A stretch of 64,000 bases of DNA. Origin: Chryseobacterium culicis (GTDB taxonomy: Bacteria; Bacteroidota; Bacteroidia; Flavobacteriales; Weeksellaceae). Location of the stretch: NCBI RefSeq assembly GCF_900108365.1, contig NZ_FNWQ01000009.1, forward strand, positions 31,410 through 95,409. The letters are read 5' to 3'. The notes under the pieces are model-generated. The model was given only the letters and a program-made list of their open reading frames with translations, did not search any database and was not told the DNA's origin. Positions within the stretch are counted from its first letter, which is position 1; every line of letters begins with the position of its first letter. Positions 25,966-35,721 of this stretch are shown here, one piece after another. Both the position numbers and the translations under genes were made by a program.

Positions 25966-26939
25966 GACCATTTAATTTTGAAAAGGCAAATTCGGTTGCA
26001 GAGGCAACATTCAAAAAATCTGCAAGTAACCAGTTTATTGCAGGAGGTACCAATCTGGTAGATTTAATGAAAAAAAATATCGCTCAACCGGAGGTTTTGA
26101 TTGATATTACTCCAGCAATGTCCAAGGATATCAGTTACGAAAAAAACAAACTCAATATTGGGGCTATGGTAAGCAATACAAAAGTAGCTACGAATAAAGA
26201 AGTTTTAGACAAATTTCCATTGATTTCAAAAGCTATTTTAGCTGGTGCTTCACCACAAATCAGAAATATGGCAAGCTCTGCAGGGAATCTTCTGCAACGT
26301 ACAAGATGTCCTTATTTTTACGATGTTACAACACCTTGTAATAAAAGAAAGCCTGAAAGCGGATGTAGCGCTGCTGAAAATGGAACAAGAATGAGCGCAG
26401 TAGCAGGATATAACGACCAGTGTGTTGCAGTTCACCCTTCTGATTTCTGTGTAGCATTGGCAGCTTTAGATGCTAAAGTGATCACTGTGAATTCTAATGA
26501 AAAAGAAAGTAAGATTCCATTCAAAGATTTTCATAAGCTTCCCGGCGATACGCCTTGGCTAGATAATAATTTACCGATTGATTCCATAATTACTAAAATA
26601 GAAGTTCCGGAGAATAATTTCAGTAAAAACTATGCTTACTTGAAATTGAGAGACCGTACATCCTATGCATTTGCATTGGTTTCTGTTGCTGCTGGATTAG
26701 ATTTAAATGGAAATAAAATAAAAGAAGCCCGTCTTGCATCGGGTGGAGTAGCGCACAAACCTTGGCGATGGTACGATGCCGAAAAGTTTCTTCGGGGAAA
26801 AGAGGCTACAGAAGACGTTTTTGTACAAGCTGCAAAATTAGCAACAAAAGACCTCAAGCCATTAAAGGAAAATGAGTTCAAAATTCCAATGTTGGAAGGA
26901 GCAATCGTAGAAGCATTGAATCAGTCTTTGCATCATTAA
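25962..26939 (+). CDS. paoB: FAD-binding subunit, PaoB/YagS type
   Basis: This medium subunit of a xanthine-oxidase-family enzyme has 325 residues from the ATG at 25962, which overlaps the paoA stop. FAD motifs are AGGTNLVDLMKK (about 33-44) and NMASSAGNLLQRTRCPYFYD (about 105-124). The latter is followed by a Cys-rich segment, CNKRKPESGCSA, typical of the PaoB-type 4Fe-4S insertion. It passes electrons from FeS centres through FAD. Confidence 0.9.
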   Translation: MRPFNFEKANSVAEATFKKSASNQFIAGGTNLVDLMKKNIAQPEVLIDITPAMSKDISYEKNKLNIGAMVSNTKVATNKEVLDKFPLISKAILAGASPQIRNMASSAGNLLQRTRCPYFYDVTTPCNKRKPESGCSAAENGTRMSAVAGYNDQCVAVHPSDFCVALAALDAKVITVNSNEKESKIPFKDFHKLPGDTPWLDNNLPIDSIITKIEVPENNFSKNYAYLKLRDRTSYAFALVSVAAGLDLNGNKIKEARLASGGVAHKPWRWYDAEKFLRGKEATEDVFVQAAKLATKDLKPLKENEFKIPMLEGAIVEALNQSLHH

Positions 26940-26972
26940 TTTAAAGCTTTAATCAAATAATAGAACGAAATT

Positions 26973-29201
26973 ATGGGAATTCTTGAATTGTTTAAAAGTA
27001 AATCTAAAAGGCCTGAAGGTCGTGTAGAAGGAGTTGAAAAAGTGATAGGAAATGGAAAGTATGCGGCAGAATATGTAGTGAAAAATGTCACTTATGGTGT
27101 TTTAGTGGGCAGTACAATTCCTTCGGGTAGTATAAAATCCATTTTGGTAGATAAAGCTAAGCAGGTAGAAGGTGTTTTGGATGTGATAACACATCTACAC
27201 AAACCTTTGGTTCCCGGTTTAGCAGACGAAGATAAAATTAAAAAAGCAAATTTTGGTCTACCTGTTTTTCACACAGATAAAGTATATTTTAAAGGCCAAC
27301 CCATTGCTTTGGTCATTGCGGAGACTTTGGAGGATGCTACTTTTGCAGCCTCATTAGTAGAAGCTGAATATCAAAAAGATACCTTTAATGTAGATTTTGA
27401 TACAGCCAAAGAATCAGTTGCTTTAAAGCCTGAGGGTAAAGAAAGAGGAAGTGTAGATGCTTGGCAAGGTCTGCCATTTATTTTAGATGAACAGTACAAC
27501 ATCAAGGCAGATGTTCACAACCCTATGGAGATGCACGCCACAATTGCGCATTGGACCTCTAATGATTCCCTGCGTCTTTATGATAAAAATCAGGGTGTTA
27601 ACAATGTCCAGAATACATTTTCCCGTTTATTTGAACTTCAAAAGGAGAAAGTAGAAGTTTTCAGTGAGTTTGTAGGTGGTGGATTTGGTTCCGGTCTTCG
27701 GGTTTGGCCACATGTTTTGGCTGCTATTATGGGAGCTAAACAAGTGGGTCGTCCCGTTAAATTAATGCTCACTCGTCCTCAGATGTTTGCGGCTACCGGT
27801 TACAGACCGGCTTCTTGGCAAAGAGTAAAACTGGGAGCAGATCAATCCGGAAATTTGTTGGGAATTCTGCATCAGGCAAAGAACGGAACTTCTGTTTACG
27901 AAAATTTTAATGATGGAATTACCCGTGTTACGAGATTGATTTATAAACTTCCGAATTTAAAGACAGAATCTGCGAGTGTTCCGTTAAATCTCAGTACACC
28001 AACCTGGATGCGTGGACCTGGAGATTGTACAGGTGTTTTTGCATTGGAATCTGCAGTGGATGAATTAAGTTATAAATTAAAAATTGATCCTGTTCAACTA
28101 AGATTAAAAAATATTTCACTTGAAAAACATCCCGATTCAGGATTGCCTTGGTCTACTCATTTTCTTGATGAAGGATTAAGAAAAGGAGCTGAAATGATTG
28201 GATGGAGTTCGAGAAAAGCAACTCCTGCAGCAGTAACTGAAGGAGATTGGTACATCGGTTATGGGATGGCAGTCGGAATGTGGAATGCGGGAAGAAGGCC
28301 GGCAAAAGCTGCGATTGTACTATTAAAAGACGGAACAATGACAGTACAAACGGCAATGACAGACATTGGAACCGGAACCGGAACCGGAATGCTGAACATT
28401 GCTCACGAAATTACCGGAATTCCAAAAGATAACATCAATATCGAATTGGGAAATTCAAATCTTCCTGCAGCGCCAAGCCAGGGTGGAAGCCAAGGATTAT
28501 CTTCTGTGAGTGGGGCAATTTATGATGTGAGTAATCAGATAAAATTAAAATTGGCAGAATATGCTATTTTAATTAATCCTGCTTTCAAAGGAGTTCTGCA
28601 AGATGGTCTCACACTTTCAGATTCAGGTATTAGCTTAAAAAACAATTCTAAAGTTACCGTTTCTTATGCCGAATTATTTGAAAAAAATAGTCTGACAGAA
28701 GTTCGGGTAGAAGTAGATTCTCAGCCCAGCAAGGAAATGGGGAAATATGCCTACTGTTCCTCTTCAGCTCATTTTTGTAAAGTACGGGTTAATAAGAGGA
28801 CAGGCAAAGTGAAGATTGAAAAACTAGCTGTAGTTGCAGATGGTGGAAAAATTGTGAATGATAAAGCCGCTGCCAACCAAATGTCTGGTGCAGCAGTAGG
28901 AGGTATCGGAATGACTTTGATGGAAGAAAATTTAATCGATGTGAAATTAGGTTCATTAATCGGGAATGATTTAGCAGGATACCATTTTGCAGTAAACGCC
29001 GATGCACCAATTATTGATGTCGCTTTTATCAATAAACCTGATCCAAACATCAATCCTTCAGGAGCGAAAGGACTTGGAGAGGTCGGAATAATAGGTACAG
29101 CTCCGGCAATTGCCAACGCAATATATAATGCAATAGGAATCCGTATGAGAGATTTGCCGATAACTCCCGATGAAATTTTATTAGCTCTTAATAAAAAATA
29201 A
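26973..29201 (+). CDS. paoC: Mo-binding subunit, PaoC/YagR type aldehyde oxidoreductase
   Basis: This 742-residue subunit lacks a Tat signal. It shows EFVGGGFGSGLRVWPH, the PTWMRGPGDCTGVFALESAVDEL segment in the position of the MCD-binding FRAPG region, QGGSQGLSSVSG and the catalytic-Glu motif GAKGLGEVGIIGTAPAIANA. With paoA and paoB it forms a complete three-subunit enzyme; known relatives oxidise aromatic aldehydes in the periplasm. It is the last gene of the operon and is followed by a strong terminator. Confidence 0.9.
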   Translation: MGILELFKSKSKRPEGRVEGVEKVIGNGKYAAEYVVKNVTYGVLVGSTIPSGSIKSILVDKAKQVEGVLDVITHLHKPLVPGLADEDKIKKANFGLPVFHTDKVYFKGQPIALVIAETLEDATFAASLVEAEYQKDTFNVDFDTAKESVALKPEGKERGSVDAWQGLPFILDEQYNIKADVHNPMEMHATIAHWTSNDSLRLYDKNQGVNNVQNTFSRLFELQKEKVEVFSEFVGGGFGSGLRVWPHVLAAIMGAKQVGRPVKLMLTRPQMFAATGYRPASWQRVKLGADQSGNLLGILHQAKNGTSVYENFNDGITRVTRLIYKLPNLKTESASVPLNLSTPTWMRGPGDCTGVFALESAVDELSYKLKIDPVQLRLKNISLEKHPDSGLPWSTHFLDEGLRKGAEMIGWSSRKATPAAVTEGDWYIGYGMAVGMWNAGRRPAKAAIVLLKDGTMTVQTAMTDIGTGTGTGMLNIAHEITGIPKDNINIELGNSNLPAAPSQGGSQGLSSVSGAIYDVSNQIKLKLAEYAILINPAFKGVLQDGLTLSDSGISLKNNSKVTVSYAELFEKNSLTEVRVEVDSQPSKEMGKYAYCSSSAHFCKVRVNKRTGKVKIEKLAVVADGGKIVNDKAAANQMSGAAVGGIGMTLMEENLIDVKLGSLIGNDLAGYHFAVNADAPIIDVAFINKPDPNINPSGAKGLGEVGIIGTAPAIANAIYNAIGIRMRDLPITPDEILLALNKK

Positions 29202-29208
29202 AAAGTAA

Positions 29209-29247
29209 AAAAGGTTTTATGAATAGAAATTCATAAAACCTTTTTTT
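29209..29247 (+). terminator. Rho-independent terminator after paoC
   Basis: The stem AAAGGTTTTATGAA / TTCATAAAACCTTT with a short loop is followed by a T run, eight bases after the paoC stop. Confidence 0.9.
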
Positions 29248-29305
29248 ATAACATCAAGTTTCCTTTTTCTTTTCATTGGTATATAGTCAAAAATAATTCT
29301 CACCC

Positions 29306-29331
29306 GTAATTTTGGTACAGAATGCTGTAAT
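29306..29331 (+). promoter_or_regulatory. Putative AraC operator, site C
   Basis: GTAAT at 29306 and 29327 are 21 bases apart, with TTGGTAC between. TTTG of GAAATTTG begins exactly 39 bases after the second box. The aldo-keto reductase start is 88 bases downstream. Confidence 0.75.
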
Positions 29332-29414
29332 TCATATAACAATAAAAATTCTCAAGCTTTCGAAATTTGTACCATAGAAAATGATCTAAAAGATCGTAGT
29401 AAATTCTCAATACA

Positions 29415-30383
29415 ATGAAAACAAGAGTTCTTGGAAACTTAGAAGTTTCCGCAATTGGAATGGGGTGTATGAACCTCAGTTTTGGAACTGGTAAAGCAAC
29501 AGAAATTTCGGAAGGAATAAATGTTATTCGTGCAGGTTACGAAAAAGGAATCACATTTTTTGATACGGCAGAAGCTTATGGTCCTTTTACGAATGAAGAG
29601 TTATTAGGTCAGGCACTAAAGCCTTTTCGTAAAGAAGTTGTAATTGCTACAAAGTTTGGAATGATTTCAGAAACAGGTGTTAATAGTCAGCCTGCTCATA
29701 TTCGTAAGGTTGTGGAGGAATCTTTGAAAAGGCTTCAGACCGATTATATCGATTTGTTATATCAGCATAGAGTTGACCCAAATGTTCCCATTGAAGATGT
29801 TGCCGGAACAGTAAAAGATCTAATAGCTGAAGGAAAAGTAAAATATTTTGGATTATCTGAAGCAAATGCTGAAACAATTAGAAAAGCTAACAGTGTCCAA
29901 AAGATAACCGCTGTACAAAATCAATATTCTGTTTGGACACGAGAACCTGAAAAATCTGTAATTCCTGCGTGCGAGGAATTAGGAATAGGATTTGTTCCAT
30001 GGGGACCATTAGGAACCGGTTTTTTAACCGGCACAATAACCCCCAATGATACTTTTGATCCTGCTACAGATCTTCGGGCAGTATTTCCAAGATTTACTAA
30101 AGAAGCAATGACAGCAAACATGCCATTGGTGACCATGTTAAGAAATATTGCTGAGAGAAAAAGTGTTTCAACAGTACAAATTGCACTAGCCTGGCTGTTA
30201 GCTCAAAAACCGTTTATAGTTCCAATCCCAGGAATGGATAAAATCGAGTATATAAATGATAATATAAAGTCTGCAGATGTTGAAATAAGTGCAGAAGATT
30301 TGCAGGAAATAGAGGATGGCCTCTCTAAGATTACTATTCAGGGAGAGAGACTTAATCAGGACCTGTTGAATTTATCAGAATAA
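29415..30383 (+). CDS. Aldo/keto reductase
   Basis: This 322-residue NADPH-dependent carbonyl reductase belongs to the AKR family of the Tas/YajO-like kind. The catalytic tetrad is visible: Asp and Tyr in FFDTAEAYG, Lys in IATKFG and His in YQHRVDP. A C-terminal FIVPIPGMDK segment binds the cofactor phosphate. It is followed 28 bases later by a close paralogue, and the pair looks like a tandem duplication. It is the first gene under operator C. Confidence 0.9.
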   Translation: MKTRVLGNLEVSAIGMGCMNLSFGTGKATEISEGINVIRAGYEKGITFFDTAEAYGPFTNEELLGQALKPFRKEVVIATKFGMISETGVNSQPAHIRKVVEESLKRLQTDYIDLLYQHRVDPNVPIEDVAGTVKDLIAEGKVKYFGLSEANAETIRKANSVQKITAVQNQYSVWTREPEKSVIPACEELGIGFVPWGPLGTGFLTGTITPNDTFDPATDLRAVFPRFTKEAMTANMPLVTMLRNIAERKSVSTVQIALAWLLAQKPFIVPIPGMDKIEYINDNIKSADVEISAEDLQEIEDGLSKITIQGERLNQDLLNLSE

Positions 30384-30411
30384 AAAAAATAATACATAAA
30401 AATATTACAAT

Positions 30412-31398
30412 ATGGACAGTAGAAAATTAGGAAATCAGGGATTAGAAGTTTCTGCTTTAGGGTTTGGGTGTATGGGACTAAATTTTTCATATAGTCACAG
30501 TATTACTAAGGAAGAATCAGTTAAAATATTACACGAAGCGGTAGATAAAGGAATTACATTTTTTGATACAGCAGAGGTGTATGGTCCTTACACAAACGAG
30601 GAAATTGTAGGGCAAGCCTTGAAGCCTTTTCGTGATAAGGTTGTAATCGCTACCAAATTTGGCTTTAATATTCAGGATGGAAAGATGGCAGGAACAAATA
30701 GTACCCCTGAGCAAATCAGAAAGGCTGTCGAAGGAAGTTTAAAAAGGTTGGGAACGGATTATATTGACTTACTTTATCAGCACAGAGTAGACCCAAATGT
30801 TCCCATTGAAGATGTTGCAGGAACCGTAAAAGAACTAATCAACGAAGGAAAAGTAAAATTCTTTGGATTATCTGAAGCCGGTGCAGAAACGATTCGTAAA
30901 GCACATACAATACAACCCGTTTCTGCACTTCAGAATGAATATTCACTTTGGTTCCGTAAGCCTGAAGCAGAAATTATTCCGCTCTTGGAAGAGTTAAATA
31001 TCGGTTTGGTTCCTTACAGTCCGCTTGGAAAAGGTTTTCTTACCGGTGCTTTTGATGAAAATACTGAAATTGCAGCTAATGACTTTCGTCAAAATTCACC
31101 CCGTTTTGCTGCCGACGTGAGAGAACAAAACTTATCGTTTGTAAATCTTTTAAAAGATTTTGCAAGAGAGAAGGAAGCCACTCCTGCGCAAATTGCTTTA
31201 GCTTGGTTACTAGCTCAAAAGCCTTGGATTTCACCTATTCCTGGTACTACTAAACTTCATCGACTAGAAGAAAATATTGGCTCGGTATCCGTAGGACTAA
31301 CTACTGAAGATATTGAAAGAATTACCTCTGAAGCCGACAAACTTGAAGTTGCAGGAGGAAGATATACTGAAGCAATAGAAAAAACAACTGGTTTGTAG
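30412..31398 (+). CDS. Aldo/keto reductase (tandem paralogue)
   Basis: This 328-residue protein shares the layout and many segments of the preceding reductase: FFDTAEVYG with Asp and Tyr, IATKFGFN with Lys, YQHRVDPNVPIEDVAGTVK with His, and ISPIPGTTK near the C terminus. Differences in the active-site loops suggest a different carbonyl substrate. It is in the same transcript, with an 10-base gap to the next gene. Confidence 0.9.
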   Translation: MDSRKLGNQGLEVSALGFGCMGLNFSYSHSITKEESVKILHEAVDKGITFFDTAEVYGPYTNEEIVGQALKPFRDKVVIATKFGFNIQDGKMAGTNSTPEQIRKAVEGSLKRLGTDYIDLLYQHRVDPNVPIEDVAGTVKELINEGKVKFFGLSEAGAETIRKAHTIQPVSALQNEYSLWFRKPEAEIIPLLEELNIGLVPYSPLGKGFLTGAFDENTEIAANDFRQNSPRFAADVREQNLSFVNLLKDFAREKEATPAQIALAWLLAQKPWISPIPGTTKLHRLEENIGSVSVGLTTEDIERITSEADKLEVAGGRYTEAIEKTTGL

Positions 31399-31414
31399 TT
31401 AATAACCATTGCAT

Positions 31415-31864
31415 ATGGAAATAGTAGAAAGAATTATAAGTCTGGAAGATAAGCTGGCGATTAAAGAACTGAACTATAGTTACTTATTTGCTGCTGATAG
31501 GAAAGATCATGATAAGATGGCGGCTCATTTTACTTCGGATGGAGTGTTGACATCCATCATGGACGAGGGTACGATTGTATTAAAAGGCACAAAAGGAATT
31601 AGTGACGGATTTGCTGAAATCCTAAAGCCAATACAAACAGCTTACCACTTGGGAGGTCAATTATTAATTGATCATAAAGGAGAAGAAGTTACTGGTAAAT
31701 CCTATGTTTTCGTCACCTTAGTAGGTCTCAAAGATAATCTTAAATATGTCAGAAAAATCTGGGCTGTCTATGAGGATGAGTATTCAAAAAAAAATAACCA
31801 GTGGTTTATTAAAAATAGGGTAGCTACTGTAGCATGGGAAGAAAAAGATATCATTAATAATTAA
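31415..31864 (+). CDS. SnoaL/NTF2-like protein
   Basis: The ATG at 31415 (MEIVERIISLEDKL) is preferred over a TTG six bases earlier. The 149 residues fit the SnoaL-like cone fold: EDKLAIKELNYSYLFAADRKDHDKMAAHFTSDGVL at the N terminus, then strands with AYHLGGQLL and SYVFVTLVGL. Members act as hydratases, isomerases or bind small hydrophobic ligands. Seven bases separate it from the alcohol dehydrogenase, which suggests joint metabolism. Confidence 0.75.
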   Translation: MEIVERIISLEDKLAIKELNYSYLFAADRKDHDKMAAHFTSDGVLTSIMDEGTIVLKGTKGISDGFAEILKPIQTAYHLGGQLLIDHKGEEVTGKSYVFVTLVGLKDNLKYVRKIWAVYEDEYSKKNNQWFIKNRVATVAWEEKDIINN

Positions 31865-31871
31865 AATATAT

Positions 31872-32924
31872 ATGGAAACAAAAAGTGTAAAAGCTTACGG
31901 AACAACTGGGGCTAAAGAATTATTACAAGAAATGACTATTAAACGTCGTGCATTATTACCCCATGATGTAGAAATGGAAATATTATTTTGCGGTATTTGT
32001 CATAGTGATCTACATCAGGCACACAATGATTTTGGAGGTTCAACTTATCCAATGGTACCTGGTCACGAAATTGTTGGAAAGATCACTGCTGTTGGAGAGC
32101 ATGTCAAAAACTTTAAGATTGGCGATCTGGCAGGTGTTGGGTGTATTATCGATAGTTGTAGAGAATGTGAATACTGTGAAAGAAGTGAAGAAATGTACTG
32201 TGCAGAAGAGACACTATCTTTCAACTCTCCTGATAAGTACTTAGGAGGAATGACTTTAGGAGGCTATGCAGAGACCTATGTTGCAGACGAAAGATATGTT
32301 CTGCATATTCCCGAGAATCTTGATTTAGCATCGGCAGCCCCTCTCCTTTGTGCGGGAATCACTGTTTATTCACCATTCAAGCATTGGAATATTGGAGTGG
32401 GGAGTAAGGTCGGCGTTTTAGGAATCGGAGGTCTTGGGCATGTTGCTATAAAAATAGCAAAAGGATTAGGGGCTGATGTCATAGTATTCACCACTTCCGA
32501 AACGAAAGTTGCCGATGCGAAAAGACTCGGCGCAGACGATGCTGTTCTTACTAAAGATGATGAGCAATTGAAAAGGTACATTGGTCAGCTGGATATGGTA
32601 TTGGATACGGTTTCAGCACCGCATGATGTTAACGTATACCTCAATCAATTGAAACCAGAAGGAACAGTTGTTTTAGTTGGATTACCTAATCAGCCACTAC
32701 CCATTAATCCCTTTAACGTTGTTCGTGGCAGAAGAAGCTTTGCAGGTTCAAACATCGGAGGCATTAAAGAAACTCAGGAAATGTTGGATTTTTGTGGGAA
32801 ACATAATATTACTGCGGATATTGAATTGGTAAATATTCAGGATATTAATACTGCATATGATCGACTTATTAATGGAGATGTTCATTACCGCTTTGTAATA
32901 GATATGGCATCTTTAAAAGGTTAA
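31872..32924 (+). CDS. Zinc-dependent alcohol dehydrogenase (YahK/CAD type)
   Basis: This 350-residue NADP-type dehydrogenase interconverts aldehydes and primary alcohols. The catalytic zinc ligands are in CGICHSDLHQ and PGHEIVG, the structural zinc cysteines in CRECEYC with a later Cys, and the cofactor fold has GIGGLGHVAIKIA. It is a close paralogue of the enzyme at 44020-45066. It is inside the operator-C operon and is likely to remove aldehydes. Confidence 0.9.
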   Translation: METKSVKAYGTTGAKELLQEMTIKRRALLPHDVEMEILFCGICHSDLHQAHNDFGGSTYPMVPGHEIVGKITAVGEHVKNFKIGDLAGVGCIIDSCRECEYCERSEEMYCAEETLSFNSPDKYLGGMTLGGYAETYVADERYVLHIPENLDLASAAPLLCAGITVYSPFKHWNIGVGSKVGVLGIGGLGHVAIKIAKGLGADVIVFTTSETKVADAKRLGADDAVLTKDDEQLKRYIGQLDMVLDTVSAPHDVNVYLNQLKPEGTVVLVGLPNQPLPINPFNVVRGRRSFAGSNIGGIKETQEMLDFCGKHNITADIELVNIQDINTAYDRLINGDVHYRFVIDMASLKG

Positions 32925-32972
32925 TAAAAACCTATTAAATATCAACTTATCGTTTAAATTGAACAATAAATA

Positions 32973-34193
32973 ATGATTGGAAATAACAATCTTGTTGTAA
33001 AGGAAACATTAATAGAAAATAAGCCTTTTTCCAAAGGGCTTATTTTTCTTCTTGCTTTAGCTGCTGGAGTTTCTGTGGCGAATTTATATTATAATCAGCC
33101 CCTGCTGGGAAATATTGCTGATGAATTTCATATTGATGCACGTCGAGCCGGACTACTTTCTACCCTTACACAGTTAGGATATGCATCAGGTGTTTTTTTG
33201 TTTGTTCCCCTGGGGGATATAAAAGACAAAAGGTCCATCATTTTAATACTAATTTGTTTCGTTACGCTCTCTCTTTTAGGAGTAGCTTTAGTTCATAACC
33301 TTATATTGCTGTACATTTTGTTTTTTTGTGTCGGACTTACTACTGGTATTCCTCAGATCATTGTTCCTTTCGCTGCTCAACTTGCTCCCCCAAAGAATCG
33401 TGGTAAAGTTATTGGCACAGTGGTAAGTGCAGCTTTAATAGGAATTCTATTGGCCAGAACGGTATCTGGTTACGTTGGATATTGGTTCGGATGGCGATAT
33501 ATGTTTGTGATAGCTTCTGTTGCTATGGCATTTCTTGGAACAATCTTATACTTTAAATTGCCTGCTAATCCACCAACAGTAAATTTACACTATGGCGATT
33601 TAATGAAATCCTTACGAACAATATATAATAAGTATCCATCAGTAAAAACTTCTGTAATAACAGGAGGAAGTATGTTTGGTGCTTTTAGTATTTTCTGGAC
33701 ATCCTTAACATTTTTACTTGAAAGTCCTATCTATGATATGAACAGTAATCAGATAGGTTTATTCGGGCTTATTGGAGCAATAGGTGCTGTTGGAGCACGG
33801 GTTTTTGGAAGTTTAAATGATAAAATGAATTCAAGAAAAATCATTAGTATGGCAGCTATTATTTGTGCATTGTCATTTTTGGTACTTTATCCGGGAAAAT
33901 ATTCAATGATTACTTTTATAATAGCAGGTGTGGTAATTTTGGATTTTGGAATGCAGGGAACGCTGGTCTCTACACAAGCGATCATTTACAGCTTAAATGA
34001 TGGTGAAAGAAGCCGTATTAATACGATTTTTGTTGTTTCCAATTTTATAGGCGGGGCAATTGGCTCTGCATTCGGTTCTCTTGCATGGAGTTACTTTGGA
34101 TGGAGCGGAGTCTGTTTACTAGGATTCTTTTTTGTATTAATAGCTCTTATTGCAAATATTAAAGGAGAGAGAAATGAAAATCTTAAATACTAA
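32973..34193 (+). CDS. MFS transporter (DHA1-like)
   Basis: The 406 residues have about twelve membrane segments. The first, AAGVSVANLYYNQPLLGNIA, and the motif GDIKDKRS after segment 2 match the YnfM/sugar-efflux-like exporters of the DHA1 group. The C terminus is short and charged. It follows the alcohol dehydrogenase by 48 bases and probably belongs to the same transcript. A substrate cannot be named; export of a reduced or toxic compound fits the context. Confidence 0.85.
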   Translation: MIGNNNLVVKETLIENKPFSKGLIFLLALAAGVSVANLYYNQPLLGNIADEFHIDARRAGLLSTLTQLGYASGVFLFVPLGDIKDKRSIILILICFVTLSLLGVALVHNLILLYILFFCVGLTTGIPQIIVPFAAQLAPPKNRGKVIGTVVSAALIGILLARTVSGYVGYWFGWRYMFVIASVAMAFLGTILYFKLPANPPTVNLHYGDLMKSLRTIYNKYPSVKTSVITGGSMFGAFSIFWTSLTFLLESPIYDMNSNQIGLFGLIGAIGAVGARVFGSLNDKMNSRKIISMAAIICALSFLVLYPGKYSMITFIIAGVVILDFGMQGTLVSTQAIIYSLNDGERSRINTIFVVSNFIGGAIGSAFGSLAWSYFGWSGVCLLGFFFVLIALIANIKGERNENLKY

Positions 34194-34331
34194 ATATCAT
34201 TTACACCTAGACACAGATAAAAAGTAGAGTTGTTAGAGCATATACAAAATGAAACACTAAAATATTTTAGGGAGTATAAGCTTATTATTCTATTTACTTT
34301 ATTGAAAATAAAAATAAGGCCTTTATCAGTG

Positions 34332-34398
34332 TTCGAAATTTATTGACGAAAAATTTCGAAAACGCTAAAAATTTTGATAGTTCAACAAAAAATTGAAC
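34332..34398. repeat. Two adjacent inverted repeats in an intergenic gap
   Basis: TTCGAAATTT (34332-34341) pairs with AAATTTCGAA (34351-34360), and GTTCAA (34380-34385) with TTGAAC (34393-34398). No T run follows in the classical way. They lie between two MFS genes, 60 bases before the second. They may be a terminator for the first transcript or operators for the second. No other gene is visible in 34194-34459. Confidence 0.5.
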
Positions 34399-34459
34399 TT
34401 GAAAAACGCCACGGAAATGGATTGTGAAAAGCTCTTAAATACAATTTTTTAAATTATAA

Positions 34460-35677
34460 TTGATGAAAAAAAAATATCAAAACACATCGACAATTCATTC
34501 GCAGAATGTTGGCAAAATATTTATTCCAGTTCTAGCAGGGCTAATGGCTTTTACTTCTTTGTCCACTGATATCTATCTTCCAGCGATGCCAACCATGGAA
34601 AATGATCTTCACGGAAATATTGAACTTACCGTTACAGGATTTCTTGTTGGCTTTGCGGTAGCGCAAATAATCTGGGGGCCTATTAGCGATAAATACGGAC
34701 GAAAACTCCCACTTATAGCTGGTATTTTTTTATTTATAATAGGATCCGTAGGATGTGCGCTTTCAGATTCGATGGTTGCTATGGTTTTTTGGCGTATAAT
34801 CCAGGCTTTTGGGGCATGCACAGGACCAATGATTGCAAGAGCGATGGTGCGGGATGTTTATGAGAAAACTGAAGCGGCAAGAAAACTGTCAGGTTTAATG
34901 ATTTTGATGGCAATAGCTCCTATTGTAGGACCTTTGCTCGGCGGTCAAATATTGAAATTCGCAAGTTGGCATTACATATTTTGGCTTTTAGCAGTAATAG
35001 GAATAGTTATGCTGATTCTTGTATTTTTTTTACCTGAAACCTTCAATCCACAATATCGTTCAGAGCAGTCAATTGCTACTGCATTTTCCAATTACAAAAA
35101 ATTGATTTCTAATAAAAAATTCATGAAGTATACGCTATGTCTTACATTTTTCTATATGGCTGCGTACGGTTTCATAGCAGGTTCACCTTCTGTATATATT
35201 AGCTATTTTAAAGTTCCTGAACAATCTTATGGGTGGTTATTTGCATTAAATGTCTTTGGGCTTATAGGTTTTAGCCTACTTAATAGAAAATTGGTGAAAA
35301 CTTATAGTCTGGATGCTATACTAAAAGTTTCAACATTAGTTTCAATGACATCTGGGCTTTTAATGTTGGTTACCGTATTAAATAGTTGGGGTGGCCTTGC
35401 GGCTGTTGTGATAGGTGTTTTTTTCTTTTTTTCAATGAACGGATTTATCGCTGCTTGCACGACAGCAGCTGCTTTAGATGACGTACCAGAAATAGCAGGT
35501 TCTGCTTCAGCACTGCTAGGAAGTATGCAATATGGGAGTGGTATCGTTTCTACGTTACTATTAACTTTCTTCGGAAATACAATTCCTCTAACAATGAGTT
35601 GGATTATTGCTTTTTTTGCAACATTGGCAGCATTAATTATGAAACCTTGGAATTGGAAAGTGCAAGATGACAATTAA
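34460..35677 (+). CDS. Bcr/CflA family multidrug efflux MFS transporter
   Basis: The 405 residues include FTSLSTDIYLPAMPTM, the diagnostic Bcr/CflA segment, and the MFS motif A GPISDKYGRKLP. About twelve membrane segments are present. Known relatives export bicyclomycin, chloramphenicol and cysteine. The start follows an A-rich leader with inverted repeats, and no five-site operator precedes it, so regulation may differ from its neighbours. Confidence 0.88.
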   Translation: MMKKKYQNTSTIHSQNVGKIFIPVLAGLMAFTSLSTDIYLPAMPTMENDLHGNIELTVTGFLVGFAVAQIIWGPISDKYGRKLPLIAGIFLFIIGSVGCALSDSMVAMVFWRIIQAFGACTGPMIARAMVRDVYEKTEAARKLSGLMILMAIAPIVGPLLGGQILKFASWHYIFWLLAVIGIVMLILVFFLPETFNPQYRSEQSIATAFSNYKKLISNKKFMKYTLCLTFFYMAAYGFIAGSPSVYISYFKVPEQSYGWLFALNVFGLIGFSLLNRKLVKTYSLDAILKVSTLVSMTSGLLMLVTVLNSWGGLAAVVIGVFFFFSMNGFIAACTTAAALDDVPEIAGSASALLGSMQYGSGIVSTLLLTFFGNTIPLTMSWIIAFFATLAALIMKPWNWKVQDDN

Positions 35678-35721
35678 ATAAACACCAAATTCTTAACCTA
35701 ATTGATAAGAATATGATAGCG

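Noticed and set aside
21880..29201. Mo enzymes as carbon monoxide dehydrogenase or xanthine dehydrogenase
   Set aside because: The large subunits lack the CO dehydrogenase active-site loop with the VAYRCSFR pattern, and the subunit pattern matches isoquinoline oxidoreductase and PaoABC.
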